Below, in pieces: positions 24,716-33,070 of a stretch of DNA of 64,000 nt. The DNA is from a virus: positions 1 through 64,000 of the IMG/VR virus record IMGVR_UViG_3300034101_004323; one strand, 5' to 3'. The notes beneath the pieces were generated by a model. It saw only the letters and a program-made list of their open reading frames with translations. It had not been told where the DNA came from and did not search any database. Every line of letters starts with the position of its first letter. Position 1 is the first letter of the stretch. The translations under genes and the position numbers were made by a program.

Positions 24716-26548
24716 GTGACTCATTATTCACTTTTGGATGGGCTCAGTAAACCAGAACAAATAGCTAAAAGATGCCAAAAAATTGGATCTAAGATTTGTG
24801 CTATAACAGATCATGGAACAATATCTGGCGCTGTACAGTTCTATTCGTCTATGAAAAAATATGGTATCAAACCGATATTAGGTTGTGAGCTATATTTATC
24901 TGATAATGATTGTACAATCAAAACTCCTGATAATGCTAAATTAAGCCATTTTATAGTTCTGGCTAAAAACTATAATGGATGGAAATCTTTAATCAAAATT
25001 ATTTCCAGGTCTAATAATCCTGATATTTTTTATCATAAACCAAGAATAGATATAGATACTTTATTGCCATACTTAGATGGTAATATTATAGGTTTTGCTG
25101 GTCATCTTGGATCATTAGTTGCAAATAGCATAAAAAACAATGACTCTAATACTACTATTAATCTTATTCAAAAGTTGAAAGACGGATTTGGAGAAAATAA
25201 TTTTTTTCTAGAAGCTCAATTAATAGACCAAGAACAAAATAAAGATCAAATTGATCTTACAAAAGAAATTAGAAGATTAGCACAAATAACAAATACTAGA
25301 GTAATAGCCACACCAGATGCTCATTATTGTGAATCTGAAGACGCTGTTGATCAGAGGATTCTACTGTGTAATAATCTTAAGACAACATTAACAGATATTA
25401 ATAGAAAACTTATATCTGATGAAGATACTCCTATGTCTTGTTTTTTTAAATCTGATAAGTATCATATTCCTTCTTTTGAAGAAATGAGCGAAATACATAA
25501 TCATAATGAATTAGAAGCAACATTAGAATTAGCTTCTATGTGTGAAGACTATGATATAACCAACAAACCAATGTTGCCATTATTTCAATGTCCAAATAAT
25601 GATAATCCGGACGAATATCTTAGACAGTTATGTAGGAATGGCTGGAAAGATAAAATAGCAAATATTATAGATCAAGATAAACAAGAAGAATACGTTAATA
25701 GAATCAAATACGAACTGTCTGTTTTACAAGGGGCTGGTCTGTCTAGCTACTTTTTAATAGTGCAGGACATAGTTAATTATGTATCGTCTAATGGGTGGTT
25801 ACCAGGACCAGGAAGAGGTAGTGCGGCCGGTTGTCTGGTCTCATATTTGATAGGAATAACTAGTATAGATCCCATCAAAAATGATCTAATATTTGAAAGA
25901 TTCTATAATGCAGGAAGAAATACACAGGATCGAGTGTCCATGCCAGATATAGATGTTGACGTTCCTATTAATAAGAGAGAAGCTGTTGTCGAATATATTA
26001 AAGATAAGTATGGTCATGATAAAGTCTCTCAGATGATAACATACAATACTATGAAAGGGAGAGGAGCACTTAAAGAGGTATTGAGAGTATATGGTAATAT
26101 ATCTTTCGACGAAATGAATAAAATAACAAAGTACATACCCGATGAAGCAAAGATAGCCGATGAATTGCAAGAAATGAAAGAAGAAACAGGAGAGGCTTCT
26201 ATTATACGCTGGGCTTTAGAGAATAATGTTGACAAACTCAAGGAATGGTGTTATTTATTAGATGATGGAACTCTATCCGGACCCCTCGCTAAAAGATTTG
26301 AGCAGGCTATTCGTTTAGAGGGCACTAAGTCTAACCAATCAAAACACGCTGCTGGTGTTGTAATATCTCAAGAAAAATTATCAGAAATATGCCCAATGGT
26401 TTACGATAGTAAAAATAAACAATTAATAGCTGGTATGGAAATGCAAGATCTTGAATCTTTAGGTGTAATCAAATTTGATATTCTTGGAATAGCAATGTTA
26501 GATAAAATCATGAATATTTCTCAAATATTATCATTAGAAGGAGTTTAA
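24716..26548 (+). CDS. DNA polymerase III alpha-like (C family), N-terminal part: PHP and palm
   Basis: The frame gives 610 aa from GTG 24716. It starts at HYSLLDGLSKPEQI, the continuation of PHP motif I, which itself is upstream of an in-frame TAA. PHP domain segments follow (AITDHGTISGA, ILGCELYL). The palm carries the catalytic aspartates: PGPGRGSAAGCLVSYLIG, then MPDIDVDVP, and VIKFDILGIAMLDKI near the C terminus. The protein ends right after the palm, where a normal alpha would continue into the fingers, which are encoded at 27416-29032. GTG start lacks a Shine-Dalgarno site and sits immediately after the TAA, so reinitiation is the simplest model. Confidence 0.9.
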   Translation: MTHYSLLDGLSKPEQIAKRCQKIGSKICAITDHGTISGAVQFYSSMKKYGIKPILGCELYLSDNDCTIKTPDNAKLSHFIVLAKNYNGWKSLIKIISRSNNPDIFYHKPRIDIDTLLPYLDGNIIGFAGHLGSLVANSIKNNDSNTTINLIQKLKDGFGENNFFLEAQLIDQEQNKDQIDLTKEIRRLAQITNTRVIATPDAHYCESEDAVDQRILLCNNLKTTLTDINRKLISDEDTPMSCFFKSDKYHIPSFEEMSEIHNHNELEATLELASMCEDYDITNKPMLPLFQCPNNDNPDEYLRQLCRNGWKDKIANIIDQDKQEEYVNRIKYELSVLQGAGLSSYFLIVQDIVNYVSSNGWLPGPGRGSAAGCLVSYLIGITSIDPIKNDLIFERFYNAGRNTQDRVSMPDIDVDVPINKREAVVEYIKDKYGHDKVSQMITYNTMKGRGALKEVLRVYGNISFDEMNKITKYIPDEAKIADELQEMKEETGEASIIRWALENNVDKLKEWCYLLDDGTLSGPLAKRFEQAIRLEGTKSNQSKHAAGVVISQEKLSEICPMVYDSKNKQLIAGMEMQDLESLGVIKFDILGIAMLDKIMNISQILSLEGV

Positions 26549-26549
26549 T

Positions 26550-26729
26550 ATGAATAAAGTATTTTCTGAATTAGCAGTCGGTGAAAGATTCAATTTAAAT
26601 GGCGTCGATTATATAAAGATACAAGAAGTCAGAGTTAGTTGTTGCAGATCTATAAATGCTCAGGATGCAAATAATCCAGCAACCAAAACATTTGTCCAAG
26701 CTTCAACAACGGTAACTATTAATGCCTAA
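26550..26729 (+). CDS. Small conserved-looking phage protein (59 aa)
   Basis: ATG 26550 starts one base after the polymerase stop, with AGAAGGAG (26536-26543) upstream at normal spacing. The 59-aa product reads FSELAVGERFNLNGVDYIKI, then EVRVSCCRSINAQD and an Ala/Thr/Val end. The ‘l.vGe.F.lnG..y.ki.e..vsccrsiNA’ pattern looks like a class of short uncharacterised phage proteins; I cannot name it. The frame overlaps the next gene by 8 bases. It lies between the two halves of the polymerase. Confidence 0.6.
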   Translation: MNKVFSELAVGERFNLNGVDYIKIQEVRVSCCRSINAQDANNPATKTFVQASTTVTINA

Positions 26730-27423
26730 TTTTCAAAAAATCTGTGTTTTCGACATGGAAACGGACGGGATTAACCCGGATGTTTGCAGTCCAGTACAAA
26801 TCGCTGCTGTTGTTATTGATCCAATAAAATTAGAAATAGTCAAAGATTCAGAATTTAATATAAATCTCAAGCCAGAACTTTTAGAAAATAATACAAGTTA
26901 TGCCTATGAGGACAGTGATGTTTTGGATTTTCATTCCAAAGTTAGAGGATGTTCTAAAGCAGCAATCCTTGACTCATGGAAAAAATACCAGTCACAAGAG
27001 GCTGGCTGGAAAATGTTTGTCTCTTATCTTGAAATGTATCACATTAAATCAAAGGGAAATAAAAAATCCTGCTTTTCTGCACCAATTGCTGCTGGATTTA
27101 ATATTAATAGATTTGATTTGCGTATTATAGAAAGATTAAGTAAAAAACATAATAATCTTAATAAAGAAGGAAGATCTTCTTTATTCTATCCAAGAGATGT
27201 TATTGATGTTATGAACTTATTATTTTATTGGTTCGAATACAATAATGAGTTAAAAAACTATACATTAGATAATCTAAGAGACTATCTTGGCATAAATAAA
27301 GACAATGCTCACGATGCACTAAAGGACGTAAAAGATACAGCAGACATTATGACTAGATTTTTAAAACTACATAGAAGCCTATCTAATAAGGTTAAATTCA
27401 AAGGATCTTTTATAAATGCCTAA
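26722..27423 (+). CDS. DnaQ-like 3'-5' exonuclease (DEDDh), likely proofreading subunit
   Basis: This 233-aa protein has ExoI motif FDMETDG (Asp11, Glu13), ExoII motif AGFNINRFDLRII (Asp132) and ExoIII NAHDALKDVKDTADIM (His197, Asp202). It therefore belongs to the DEDDh exonucleases, as the epsilon proofreading subunit of PolIII. Its gene lies between the two polymerase half-genes, and it overlaps both neighbours (8 bases each). A proofreading role for the split polymerase is the natural inference. With PHP motif I separated from the polymerase, a dedicated exonuclease would be useful. A 76-aa alternative frame inside is a shadow. Confidence 0.88.
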   Translation: MPNFQKICVFDMETDGINPDVCSPVQIAAVVIDPIKLEIVKDSEFNINLKPELLENNTSYAYEDSDVLDFHSKVRGCSKAAILDSWKKYQSQEAGWKMFVSYLEMYHIKSKGNKKSCFSAPIAAGFNINRFDLRIIERLSKKHNNLNKEGRSSLFYPRDVIDVMNLLFYWFEYNNELKNYTLDNLRDYLGINKDNAHDALKDVKDTADIMTRFLKLHRSLSNKVKFKGSFINA

Positions 27424-29032
27424 ATGGTCATTTGATTGTGGATGTTGTTTTGATATAATAGGATCATCTGGAGATAAACATAAGCTTGTCTTCTCTCCCA
27501 AGATAGAATCTATAAACTTATCATGCTCAAAAACATGGGAACTAATTTCTTCTGGCAACACAAAAGGCTGTTTTCAGTTAGAATCTAGGCTTGGGCAAAT
27601 GATGGCAAAAAAGCTTAAGCCTGAAAATATAGAACAATTATCTGGTCTGATTAGTATTTTAAGACCAGGGTGCTTGGAAGCAATTAGAGAAGGTAAAAGC
27701 GTAACCAATCACTATATAGACAAAAAGAATGGATTAGAGTCTATAAATTATTTTCATGAATCATTAGAGAGATCTCTCAGTACAACATACGGAGAGATGA
27801 TATATCAAGAACAAGCCATGTCAATAGCAAAAGATTTGGCTGGATTTGATCTACAAGAAGCTGATTCTTTAAGAAAAGCCATTGGTAAGAAAAAACCTGA
27901 AGAAATGGCTAAAGTTAAACAGAAATTTTTAGACGGAGCAAAAAAACTAGGCGTTGTAAATATACAAGAAGCAGAAGAGATCTTTGGATGGATAGAAAAA
28001 AGTCAAAGATATTCATTTAATAAATCTCACGGAATATCCTATGCTATGAACGCATACCTATCGGCTTATGCAAAAGCTCATTTTCCAGAAGCATTTTTTG
28101 TATCTTATTTAAAATTTGCAAAAGATAAAATAGATCCACAGCAAGAAATAAAAGAGTTAATAAAGAATGCTAATGAAATGGATATCCTGGTTTGCCTTCC
28201 AGATTTAAGACTGAAAAATCCAAATTTTGGCATTTTTAATAACAAGATTTATTTTGGTTTAACAGATATAAAAGGAGTTGGAGATTCTGTCTTCAGTAAG
28301 ATCACTGATATCTGTATAAATATTGATCTTTATAATCTTGGATGGATGGATTTATTATTAAAGCTATTACTTAATATTAATTCGACAGCTGCAAAAGCTC
28401 TTATTTCTAGTGGAGCTATAGATTATGTATCAAAAAATAGAACAGAAATGTTATTTGAGTTCGAAATTATTAGTTCATTAACTAAAAAAGAAATAGAATA
28501 TGCTAGTATGGTTACTCAAACAACAACATCTACTAAAGACATGTTAACCTATTTACTTAACCATAATAAGGTTAATGTAAAACGAAAACAGATAATACAA
28601 AGTTTATTACAGAGTGTTAATAAGCCACCTTATTCTTTAATAGATAAGATAGAATGGCTTGCTGATACTGAAGCTTCTTTGCTCGGAACTGCTATATCCT
28701 GTTCTAAGTTAGATAGTTATGATATAGAAATGACTAATGTAGACTGTAAAACATTTAAAACCAGTAATAATGCTGCTAATATTATTATCGCTGGGGAAAT
28801 TACTAATATTAATGTTGTAAAAACTAAAAAAGGAAAATTACCAGGACAAGAAATGTCTTTTGTTTCAATAGAGGATCAAACAGGGGCCTTAGATTCTGTT
28901 ATATTTTTTCCAGAAACATATGCTAAATATAAGCATTATTTATTTGAAAATAATATTCTTATTTTTATTGGAAATAAAAGCAAAACCAAAGACGGTCTGG
29001 TTGTAGATAAATGTTTCGTTCCCAAGTCTTGA
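27416..29032 (+). CDS. DNA polymerase III alpha-like, C-terminal part: fingers and OB fold
   Basis: This is a 538-aa protein. After a 33-residue N-terminal segment unlike normal PolIII (WSFDCGCCFDI, Cys-rich, possibly a small metal site) it joins the canonical alpha: TWELISSGNTKGCFQLESR, LISILRPGCLEA, YGEMIYQEQAMSIAKDLAGF, LRKAIGKKKPEEM and SFNKSHGISYAMNAYLSAYAK of the fingers. A weak HhH-like region follows, then an OB fold (GEITNINVVKTKKGK, MSFVSIEDQTGALDSVIF). The catalytic aspartates are in the other gene, so the two products must assemble. The stop codon is embedded in the -35 box of the ssb promoter. Confidence 0.9.
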   Translation: MPKWSFDCGCCFDIIGSSGDKHKLVFSPKIESINLSCSKTWELISSGNTKGCFQLESRLGQMMAKKLKPENIEQLSGLISILRPGCLEAIREGKSVTNHYIDKKNGLESINYFHESLERSLSTTYGEMIYQEQAMSIAKDLAGFDLQEADSLRKAIGKKKPEEMAKVKQKFLDGAKKLGVVNIQEAEEIFGWIEKSQRYSFNKSHGISYAMNAYLSAYAKAHFPEAFFVSYLKFAKDKIDPQQEIKELIKNANEMDILVCLPDLRLKNPNFGIFNNKIYFGLTDIKGVGDSVFSKITDICINIDLYNLGWMDLLLKLLLNINSTAAKALISSGAIDYVSKNRTEMLFEFEIISSLTKKEIEYASMVTQTTTSTKDMLTYLLNHNKVNVKRKQIIQSLLQSVNKPPYSLIDKIEWLADTEASLLGTAISCSKLDSYDIEMTNVDCKTFKTSNNAANIIIAGEITNINVVKTKKGKLPGQEMSFVSIEDQTGALDSVIFFPETYAKYKHYLFENNILIFIGNKSKTKDGLVVDKCFVPKS

Positions 29033-29057
29033 CATTTGAACGCGACCGGGCTATAAT
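29029..29057 (+). promoter_or_regulatory. Consensus sigma70 promoter for ssb
   Basis: TTGACA (29029-29034), 17 bases, TATAAT (29052-29057): both boxes match the consensus exactly. The -35 box overlaps the stop codon of the polymerase gene. The spacer is GC-rich. Transcription should start near 29064, about 40 bases before the ssb ATG. Confidence 0.85.
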
Positions 29058-29102
29058 AGCTGCGTGGGTTGAATTTGTACTTTAATTTTGAGGAGATTTG
29101 AT

Positions 29103-29477
29103 ATGAATATCACTTTGTTAAAAGGTAATCTTGCTAGGGATCCAGATCTAAGAACAGTTTCTACTGGAGGAAAGCAAACTGCTGTTGTGAATTTTACAGT
29201 TGCTACTTCCAGAGAATATACTAAAGCTAATGGAGAAAAAGATAAGATTACTTCTTTTATCAATTGCGAAGCATGGGATAGTGGTGCTGAAGTAATTGCT
29301 TCTTCATTTAAGAAGGGCGATCTGGTTTTGATTGAAGGTTCTTTGAGAAATGATTCATGGGAAAAGGATGGAATTAAGCATAGTACTCTAAAGGTTAGAG
29401 TGAATAATTTTTCCAAGATCACTAAGCTTGCTAAGAATAACCAGTCTAATCAGTCCGAGGAAGTTGTTGCGTTCTAA
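29103..29477 (+). CDS. ssb: Single-stranded DNA-binding protein
   Basis: This protein of about 124 aa has the SSB OB fold: ITLLKGNLARDPDLRTV, AVVNFTVATSREY, TSFINCEAWDSGAEVIASSFKKGDLVLIEGSL and KVRVNNFS. It ends acidic/hydrophobic (EEVVAF), like the C-terminal tip that binds partner proteins. It coats ssDNA for the helicase, primase, recombinase and polymerase. ATG 29103 is preferred over TTG 29088 because AGGAGA (29091-29096) is its Shine-Dalgarno site and would otherwise be coding. It has its own promoter and terminator, so it forms a single-gene, strongly expressed unit. An antisense frame over it is a shadow. Confidence 0.95.
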   Translation: MNITLLKGNLARDPDLRTVSTGGKQTAVVNFTVATSREYTKANGEKDKITSFINCEAWDSGAEVIASSFKKGDLVLIEGSLRNDSWEKDGIKHSTLKVRVNNFSKITKLAKNNQSNQSEEVVAF

Positions 29478-29522
29478 TAATCTAATAAAATAATATAATA
29501 GGATTTTAAAGGTTAAAATATT

Positions 29523-29548
29523 AGGGGTTGCAAAACCCCTTTTATTTT
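29523..29548 (+). terminator. Rho-independent terminator after ssb
   Basis: Stem AGGGGTT (29523-29529) / AACCCCT (29534-29540), with a GCAA tetraloop (a stable GNRA loop), followed by a T-rich tract TTTTATTTT. This is the clearest terminator in the window and closes the ssb unit before the glycan island. Confidence 0.88.
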
Positions 29549-29565
29549 ACCTCTTATCATAAAAT

Positions 29566-31230
29566 ATGAAACAAAAATTAAAAGTATTAATGTGTTCTGA
29601 AGCTAGTTTTATTAATTCTGGTTTTGGTAATTATACAAGAGAATTATTAACAAGATTACACAATACTAATAAATATGAGATAGCAGAATTTGCTTCTTAT
29701 GGTATGGTTAATGATCCAAGAGATAAAAATATACATTGGAAATATTATGCTAATGCAGTAAGAGAAAATGATCCAAGAATGCAAGAATATGCTTCTAGAT
29801 CAGATAATCAATTTGGAAGATGGAGATTTGATAAGGTATTACTTGATTTTCGTCCAAATGTCGTGATTGATATTAGAGACTATTGGATGAATAATTATCA
29901 GTCTCAGTCCCCATTAAGACCATTTTTTAATTGGGTTTTAATGCCAACTGTTGATTCGGCACCACAACAAGAATCATGGATAGATACATTTTTACATGCT
30001 GATGCAGTATTTACCTATTCTGATTGGGGAGCAAAAATTATACAGCAACAGAGCAATAATAAGATTAATTATGTAGGCACAGCATCCCCAGGTGTTGATC
30101 TAGAAACCTTTTGTATGAAACCAGATAGAGATTCTATAAAAGCAAAATACGGATTACCACAAGATAGTTTTGTTATTGGTTCAGTTATGAGAAACCAAAA
30201 AAGAAAACTTATCCCCGAATTATTATTAGCTTTTAGACAATTATTAGATGAACTAGAAGCAGATGGCAGTCCATTAGCAACTAAAACATACCTATATCTT
30301 CATACGAGCTATCCTGATGCTGGATGGGATATTCCAGAACTATTAAGACAAAATAGATTACTCAATAAGGTTTATTTCACTTACCATTGCTCAAAATGTC
30401 AAGCAACCCATGCCTCAGTATATACTCATCCACTTAAAATCTGTAAAAACTGCCTTGAATCATCAAGCAGATTTACTTCTGTTACAAATGGAGTATCAAA
30501 TGAAACCTTATCTGATATATATAATATGTTAGATATTTATGTTCAATATGCTATTTGTGAAGGATTTGGTATGCCTCAAGTAGAGGCTGGTGCTTGTGGT
30601 GTTCCTATAGCAACGGTAAACTATAGTGCGATGGAAGACGTTATTCATAAATTAAATGCTCATCCTATTAAAATTAAATCTTATTTTAAAGAACTAGAGA
30701 CAAAAGCTATAAGAGTTTATCCAGACAATAATGATTTAGTAAAGTTTATCTTAAAGTTTATGAGACAAACTAAAAATAGACAACAAGAAAAAAGAAAAGA
30801 AACTAGAAAATTAACAGAGAAGCATTATAATTGGGATAATATTAGCAAAATATGGGAAAACTTCCTAGACTCAGAATCATTATTTAGTGCTAAAAGAAAT
30901 TGGGATGATCCTCCAAAGTATTTACAGCCAATTCAAGAAAATATGCAAACATTACCAAAAGATAATTTTATGTCCATATATTCTGTATGCGCTAATAATT
31001 TAGGAGATCCTTCTTTCTTTGGAACATCTTTATGTCTAGATATTTTAAGAGATGGAGACTATGGATTTACTCAAAATGGTATGAATTTTAATAGTACAGA
31101 TATCAATCAAGCATATAAACATTTACAAATAATTATAGATAATAATAATCAAGCAGAACATGCTAGATCATCTCACATGTTATTTAATGAAGATTTTATT
31201 GAATACTCACACATAAAAAGTAGCACATGA
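29566..31230 (+). CDS. GT-B (family 4) glycosyltransferase with embedded zinc ribbon
   Basis: This 554-aa protein opens LKVLMCSEASFINSGFGNYTRELL, the GT4 acceptor-side start, and has the donor-side core FVIGSVMRNQKRKLIPELLLAF and YAICEGFGMPQVEAGACGVPIATV (EGFGMPxxEA, the E-x7-E nucleotide-sugar site). Between these, about residues 271-300, a zinc ribbon is inserted (YHCSKCQATH and KICKNCLESS), unusual in this family. A C-terminal extension of about 120 residues follows. It is probably the lead enzyme of the glycan island (29.6-36.1 kb). Its ATG comes 18 bases after the ssb terminator, so the island has its own transcription start that I could not identify. Confidence 0.85.
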   Translation: MKQKLKVLMCSEASFINSGFGNYTRELLTRLHNTNKYEIAEFASYGMVNDPRDKNIHWKYYANAVRENDPRMQEYASRSDNQFGRWRFDKVLLDFRPNVVIDIRDYWMNNYQSQSPLRPFFNWVLMPTVDSAPQQESWIDTFLHADAVFTYSDWGAKIIQQQSNNKINYVGTASPGVDLETFCMKPDRDSIKAKYGLPQDSFVIGSVMRNQKRKLIPELLLAFRQLLDELEADGSPLATKTYLYLHTSYPDAGWDIPELLRQNRLLNKVYFTYHCSKCQATHASVYTHPLKICKNCLESSSRFTSVTNGVSNETLSDIYNMLDIYVQYAICEGFGMPQVEAGACGVPIATVNYSAMEDVIHKLNAHPIKIKSYFKELETKAIRVYPDNNDLVKFILKFMRQTKNRQQEKRKETRKLTEKHYNWDNISKIWENFLDSESLFSAKRNWDDPPKYLQPIQENMQTLPKDNFMSIYSVCANNLGDPSFFGTSLCLDILRDGDYGFTQNGMNFNSTDINQAYKHLQIIIDNNNQAEHARSSHMLFNEDFIEYSHIKSST

Positions 31231-32225
31231 AAATATTATATATAGGACCATATAGAAACGAATTGTCTATAGGACAAGCATCAAGGAATATCGTTTCATC
31301 ATTAGCAAAAGATAATGATCTGACAATTAGACATATCTATGTGCAAAACAATAACGACTATAGGATCAGTAATGATCTGTTAGTATTGGAACAAAAGGAT
31401 ATAGAATCATATTATGATACTATTATTCAGCATTCAACTCCTTATCTATTGGCAACATATAACAATTTAGATATTGCAAAGAAAAACATAGCAATACCGA
31501 TCATAAATAAAACGATTAACAAAAAACAGTATCAAAATGCATTGTCTAAATTTGATAATATTCTAACAGATGATCGAGTCATAGAGTCTATTCTAACAAA
31601 ATCATATGGGATAGATAATATTAAACTGTTTAATTATAATATAACTAACAATAATCTAAATAAGATAAATTTAGATATTCATAATCAAAACAAAAAATTC
31701 TATTTTATTGGATCATTCTATAATAATAAAAAAATAATAAAACTAATAATTAGTAGTTTCTATCTAGCATTTGGAGGAACCTCAGAAGTATCACTTATAT
31801 TATTTATCACAGATAATTCTGATTCGGTAAAACAAGAGCTACAGAAACTAATAAATGATCTAAAAAAAGAATTAAATATCTTAACTACGAATTACAATCA
31901 TAAAATTATTGTTAAAACACTTTCTGATGAGGAATCATTATCAGTACATAACAGTTGCGATATTTATATCTCTTTACATGACTCTGGAATAGAATCAAAT
32001 ATTCATAGAGCAATTGCAGAAAAATATAATAATACTATTATAGACGAATCTAATACCAATATGATATATGATATTGATCAAGGTTATGGTGATACATATT
32101 CTTTTGGAGAGTTAACGATGACAACTAATAATGCATCTCTATCTCAATCAATGATAAGTTCTATAGTAAATAAAACAACAAAAAACAATACCACAGAAAC
32201 CATAGATAAAATTTTATGTCCATAA
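31227..32225 (+). CDS. Divergent GT-B-like glycosyltransferase
   Basis: This 332-aa protein starts MKILYIGPYRNELSIGQASRNI, an N-terminal glycosyltransferase strand and Gly-rich loop. The second half contains KKFYFIGSFYNNKKI and CDIYISLHDSGIESNIHRAIAEKYNNTII, a weakened version of the donor-site region (E-x7-E expected). The fold looks like GT-B, but key residues are not obviously complete, so it may be inactive or use another donor. ATGA overlap with the preceding gene. Polar, Asn/Ile/Lys-rich composition as in the whole island. Confidence 0.6.
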   Translation: MKILYIGPYRNELSIGQASRNIVSSLAKDNDLTIRHIYVQNNNDYRISNDLLVLEQKDIESYYDTIIQHSTPYLLATYNNLDIAKKNIAIPIINKTINKKQYQNALSKFDNILTDDRVIESILTKSYGIDNIKLFNYNITNNNLNKINLDIHNQNKKFYFIGSFYNNKKIIKLIISSFYLAFGGTSEVSLILFITDNSDSVKQELQKLINDLKKELNILTTNYNHKIIVKTLSDEESLSVHNSCDIYISLHDSGIESNIHRAIAEKYNNTIIDESNTNMIYDIDQGYGDTYSFGELTMTTNNASLSQSMISSIVNKTTKNNTTETIDKILCP

Positions 32226-33070
32226 ATTATCAAATACATAATATATTCCATAATATATTAACTAAACAAAAATATCCTAAGAATATTTTATATACATATA
32301 CAGAAAGCTTATTCGATAAAGCTATGGAAGATATTCCAGATACTATTATGATTAATAATCAGGTATTTTTGAATATTCCATTATCCTATGGACTATGCAT
32401 AATAAATGATCCTCTTGATTTTGCACAGAATATTGGAGCGTATAATAATTTATTTGCTAATAAAGTATTATTTTTTCATGATGGACCTCCACCATCCTTA
32501 AAAAAGGAAGATCTTTTTTTATTAAAAACATCATTACAAAAATTTCCTTCTTTTAGTTTTAGTTTAAATCATGAACAATGGATGAACCAGTCCATCCAAT
32601 CTCTAAATTATGGTATCAAGAATATAGATATAGATATTAATAAAGAAAAAGATATAGTTATATTATCTACTAAAAACCATAAACAAACAAAATTAATATA
32701 CGATAATCTCAAACAGGCTTATCCAAATACAGATCTGTTAACTATTAATAGTAATCAGTCTTATGAGGATATAATAAAGATAATATCTAAATATAAAATA
32801 TGTATAGATCTAGGATCATACTATAATGTCCTGTGCGGTGTTTCTGTTGGTTGCTATGGTATAACAACTAAGAAATCGTATCAAGATGATTATATTTATC
32901 AGATATCAGATTATCAACAATTAATAGGTATTGTTAAAGATATTCTATCATCACCTATTAACATTAATGATATGAGAAAATATATAGAAGATAAGTATTG
33001 TTATGAGTCTTTTATTCAAAAAATAAGCAATATAATAACTAATTATTCAGCAAAGGCCGTACTATTATGA
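32216..33070 (+). CDS. Divergent GT-B-like protein of the glycan island
   Basis: This 284-aa protein has a first half with ILYTYTESLFDKA and ANKVLFFHDGPPPSL, and a second half starting KDIVILSTKNHKQTKLIYDNL, with a C-terminal CIDLGSYYNVLCGVSVGCYGITT in the place of the donor motif of GT-B enzymes. These features suggest a glycosyltransferase relative, with weak conservation. It overlaps the previous gene by 10 bases and the next by four. It is comparable to the proteins at 31227 and 34906 in organisation, so they may be diverged duplicates. Confidence 0.5.
   Translation: MSINYQIHNIFHNILTKQKYPKNILYTYTESLFDKAMEDIPDTIMINNQVFLNIPLSYGLCIINDPLDFAQNIGAYNNLFANKVLFFHDGPPPSLKKEDLFLLKTSLQKFPSFSFSLNHEQWMNQSIQSLNYGIKNIDIDINKEKDIVILSTKNHKQTKLIYDNLKQAYPNTDLLTINSNQSYEDIIKIISKYKICIDLGSYYNVLCGVSVGCYGITTKKSYQDDYIYQISDYQQLIGIVKDILSSPININDMRKYIEDKYCYESFIQKISNIITNYSAKAVLL

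Noticed and set aside
24668-24760. Recoded TAA (alternative genetic code)
   Set aside because: TAA ends most other genes in the window, and TAG and TGA also act as stops.
26400-27600. Split intein at the polymerase break
   Set aside because: No intein start (Cys with block A) at the end of the first half and no HN-C/S/T junction at the start of the second.
29051-29422. 123-aa antisense frame
   Set aside because: Antisense to ssb, which has its own promoter, RBS and terminator.
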